A stretch of DNA of 64,000 nucleotides from Acidisoma sp. PAMC 29798 (GTDB lineage: Bacteria; Pseudomonadota; Alphaproteobacteria; Acetobacterales; Acetobacteraceae), in NCBI RefSeq assembly GCF_030252425.1, contig NZ_CP126996.1, positions 82,320 to 146,319 on the forward strand, read 5' to 3'. Made by a program: the position numbers and the translations under genes. This document shows positions 63,804 to 64,000 of the stretch, piece after piece (position 1 is the first letter of the stretch; every line of letters starts with the position of its first letter). A model generated the notes under the pieces. It saw only the letters and a program-made list of their open reading frames with translations, did not search any database and was not told where the DNA came from.

Positions 63804-64000
63804 GGTCCAGATCGCCGCGCAGCACTCTTGCGGAACAAGACATGCCCCGACGCATCCGCCCCGTGAGCCTGGAACACCTGCTTCGCTATATCCAAACCGA
63901 TCGTGCTAACCTCCGACACGGACGCCTCCTTCAAGTGGTTGATCAACACCTCCACTTTGGCACATCGATGCCGTCGGGGGGCGTCCACCCCATCAGAACC
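63804..64000 (-). repeat. IS110 5' fragment, right arm of the 197-bp inverted repeat
   Basis: This is the exact reverse complement of 61019-61215, with the IS110-type start (GTG at 63919 on the minus strand). The window ends inside the repeat, so its true length and what lies beyond are not visible. Confidence 0.85.

Overview
The window looks like a high-GC alphaproteobacterial accessory replicon or genomic island. An acetobacterial or rhizobial-type host is my inference from the gene families; no rRNA, tRNA or core marker gene is present to fix the taxon. About a third of the sequence is insertion-sequence DNA (IS66, ISL3, IS3, IS6, IS21, IS110, IS5 and Tn3-type pieces), much of it nested, truncated or frameshifted. 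Intact metabolic and regulatory operons sit between these blocks.

Layout. 1-1139 is the 3' part of an aldehyde dehydrogenase gene. 1.5-3.9 kb is an IS pile (IS66 start, ISL3 copy A, DoxX stub, IS3 stub). 3.9-10.7 kb is a sugar-uptake locus: a divergent operon of substrate-binding protein, ATPase and two permeases, a LacI regulator with two operator-like palindromes between them, and a tagatose/psicose 3-epimerase-type sugar isomerase. After an IS6 copy come a zinc alcohol dehydrogenase and a truncated SPFH-type membrane protein (12.1-13.4 kb). 13.6-18.4 kb holds plasmid or island leftovers: a frameshifted hypothetical gene, an HU protein, a small basic protein, a broken tyrosine recombinase interrupted by an IS6, and a second ISL3 element. 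18.5-22.6 kb has a LysR/SDR divergent pair, a decayed second SDR, a chimeric Tn3 transposase-resolvase ORF and an IS5 scrap.

22.7-27.7 kb is an EmrAB-type tripartite multidrug efflux operon with a divergent TetR regulator. 27.7-31.4 kb is another IS pile (IS3 nested beside an older IS3, an istB stub, ISL3 copy B). 31.4-37.7 kb has a DUF4142 protein, a truncated iron(III) ABC locus (binding protein intact, permease stub), two divergent COG4705 membrane proteins and an OmpR-type two-component system. 38-44 kb holds the second identical IS6 copy, a PAS-GGDEF-EAL gene split by one stop codon, a decayed selO and a decayed IS3. 44-49.3 kb has an Rmf/CrpP-like protein, coiled-coil mobilization-type remnants, a HAD hydrolase and a truncated IS66.

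49.4-59.3 kb is the best-preserved region: an IclR regulator and a one-direction operon for non-phosphorylative L-rhamnose use. It encodes rhamnonate dehydratase, an SDR, a lactonase, two binding proteins, an ABC ATPase and permease, and L-rhamnose 1-dehydrogenase. The final cleavage enzyme is not in the window. 59.5-64 kb is an aas pseudogene, an IS66 scrap, and an intact IS21 (istA-istB) bracketed by inverted copies of an IS110 5' fragment.

The most notable points are these: both COG4705 proteins carry a four-fold repeated [FY]W-x9-G-x4-D membrane motif with invariant spacing; a single in-frame TAA converts a GGDEF-EAL protein into a cyclase-only product; a natural transposase-resolvase chimera is present; and inverted pairs of ISL3 and IS6 could flip segments of about 26 kb.
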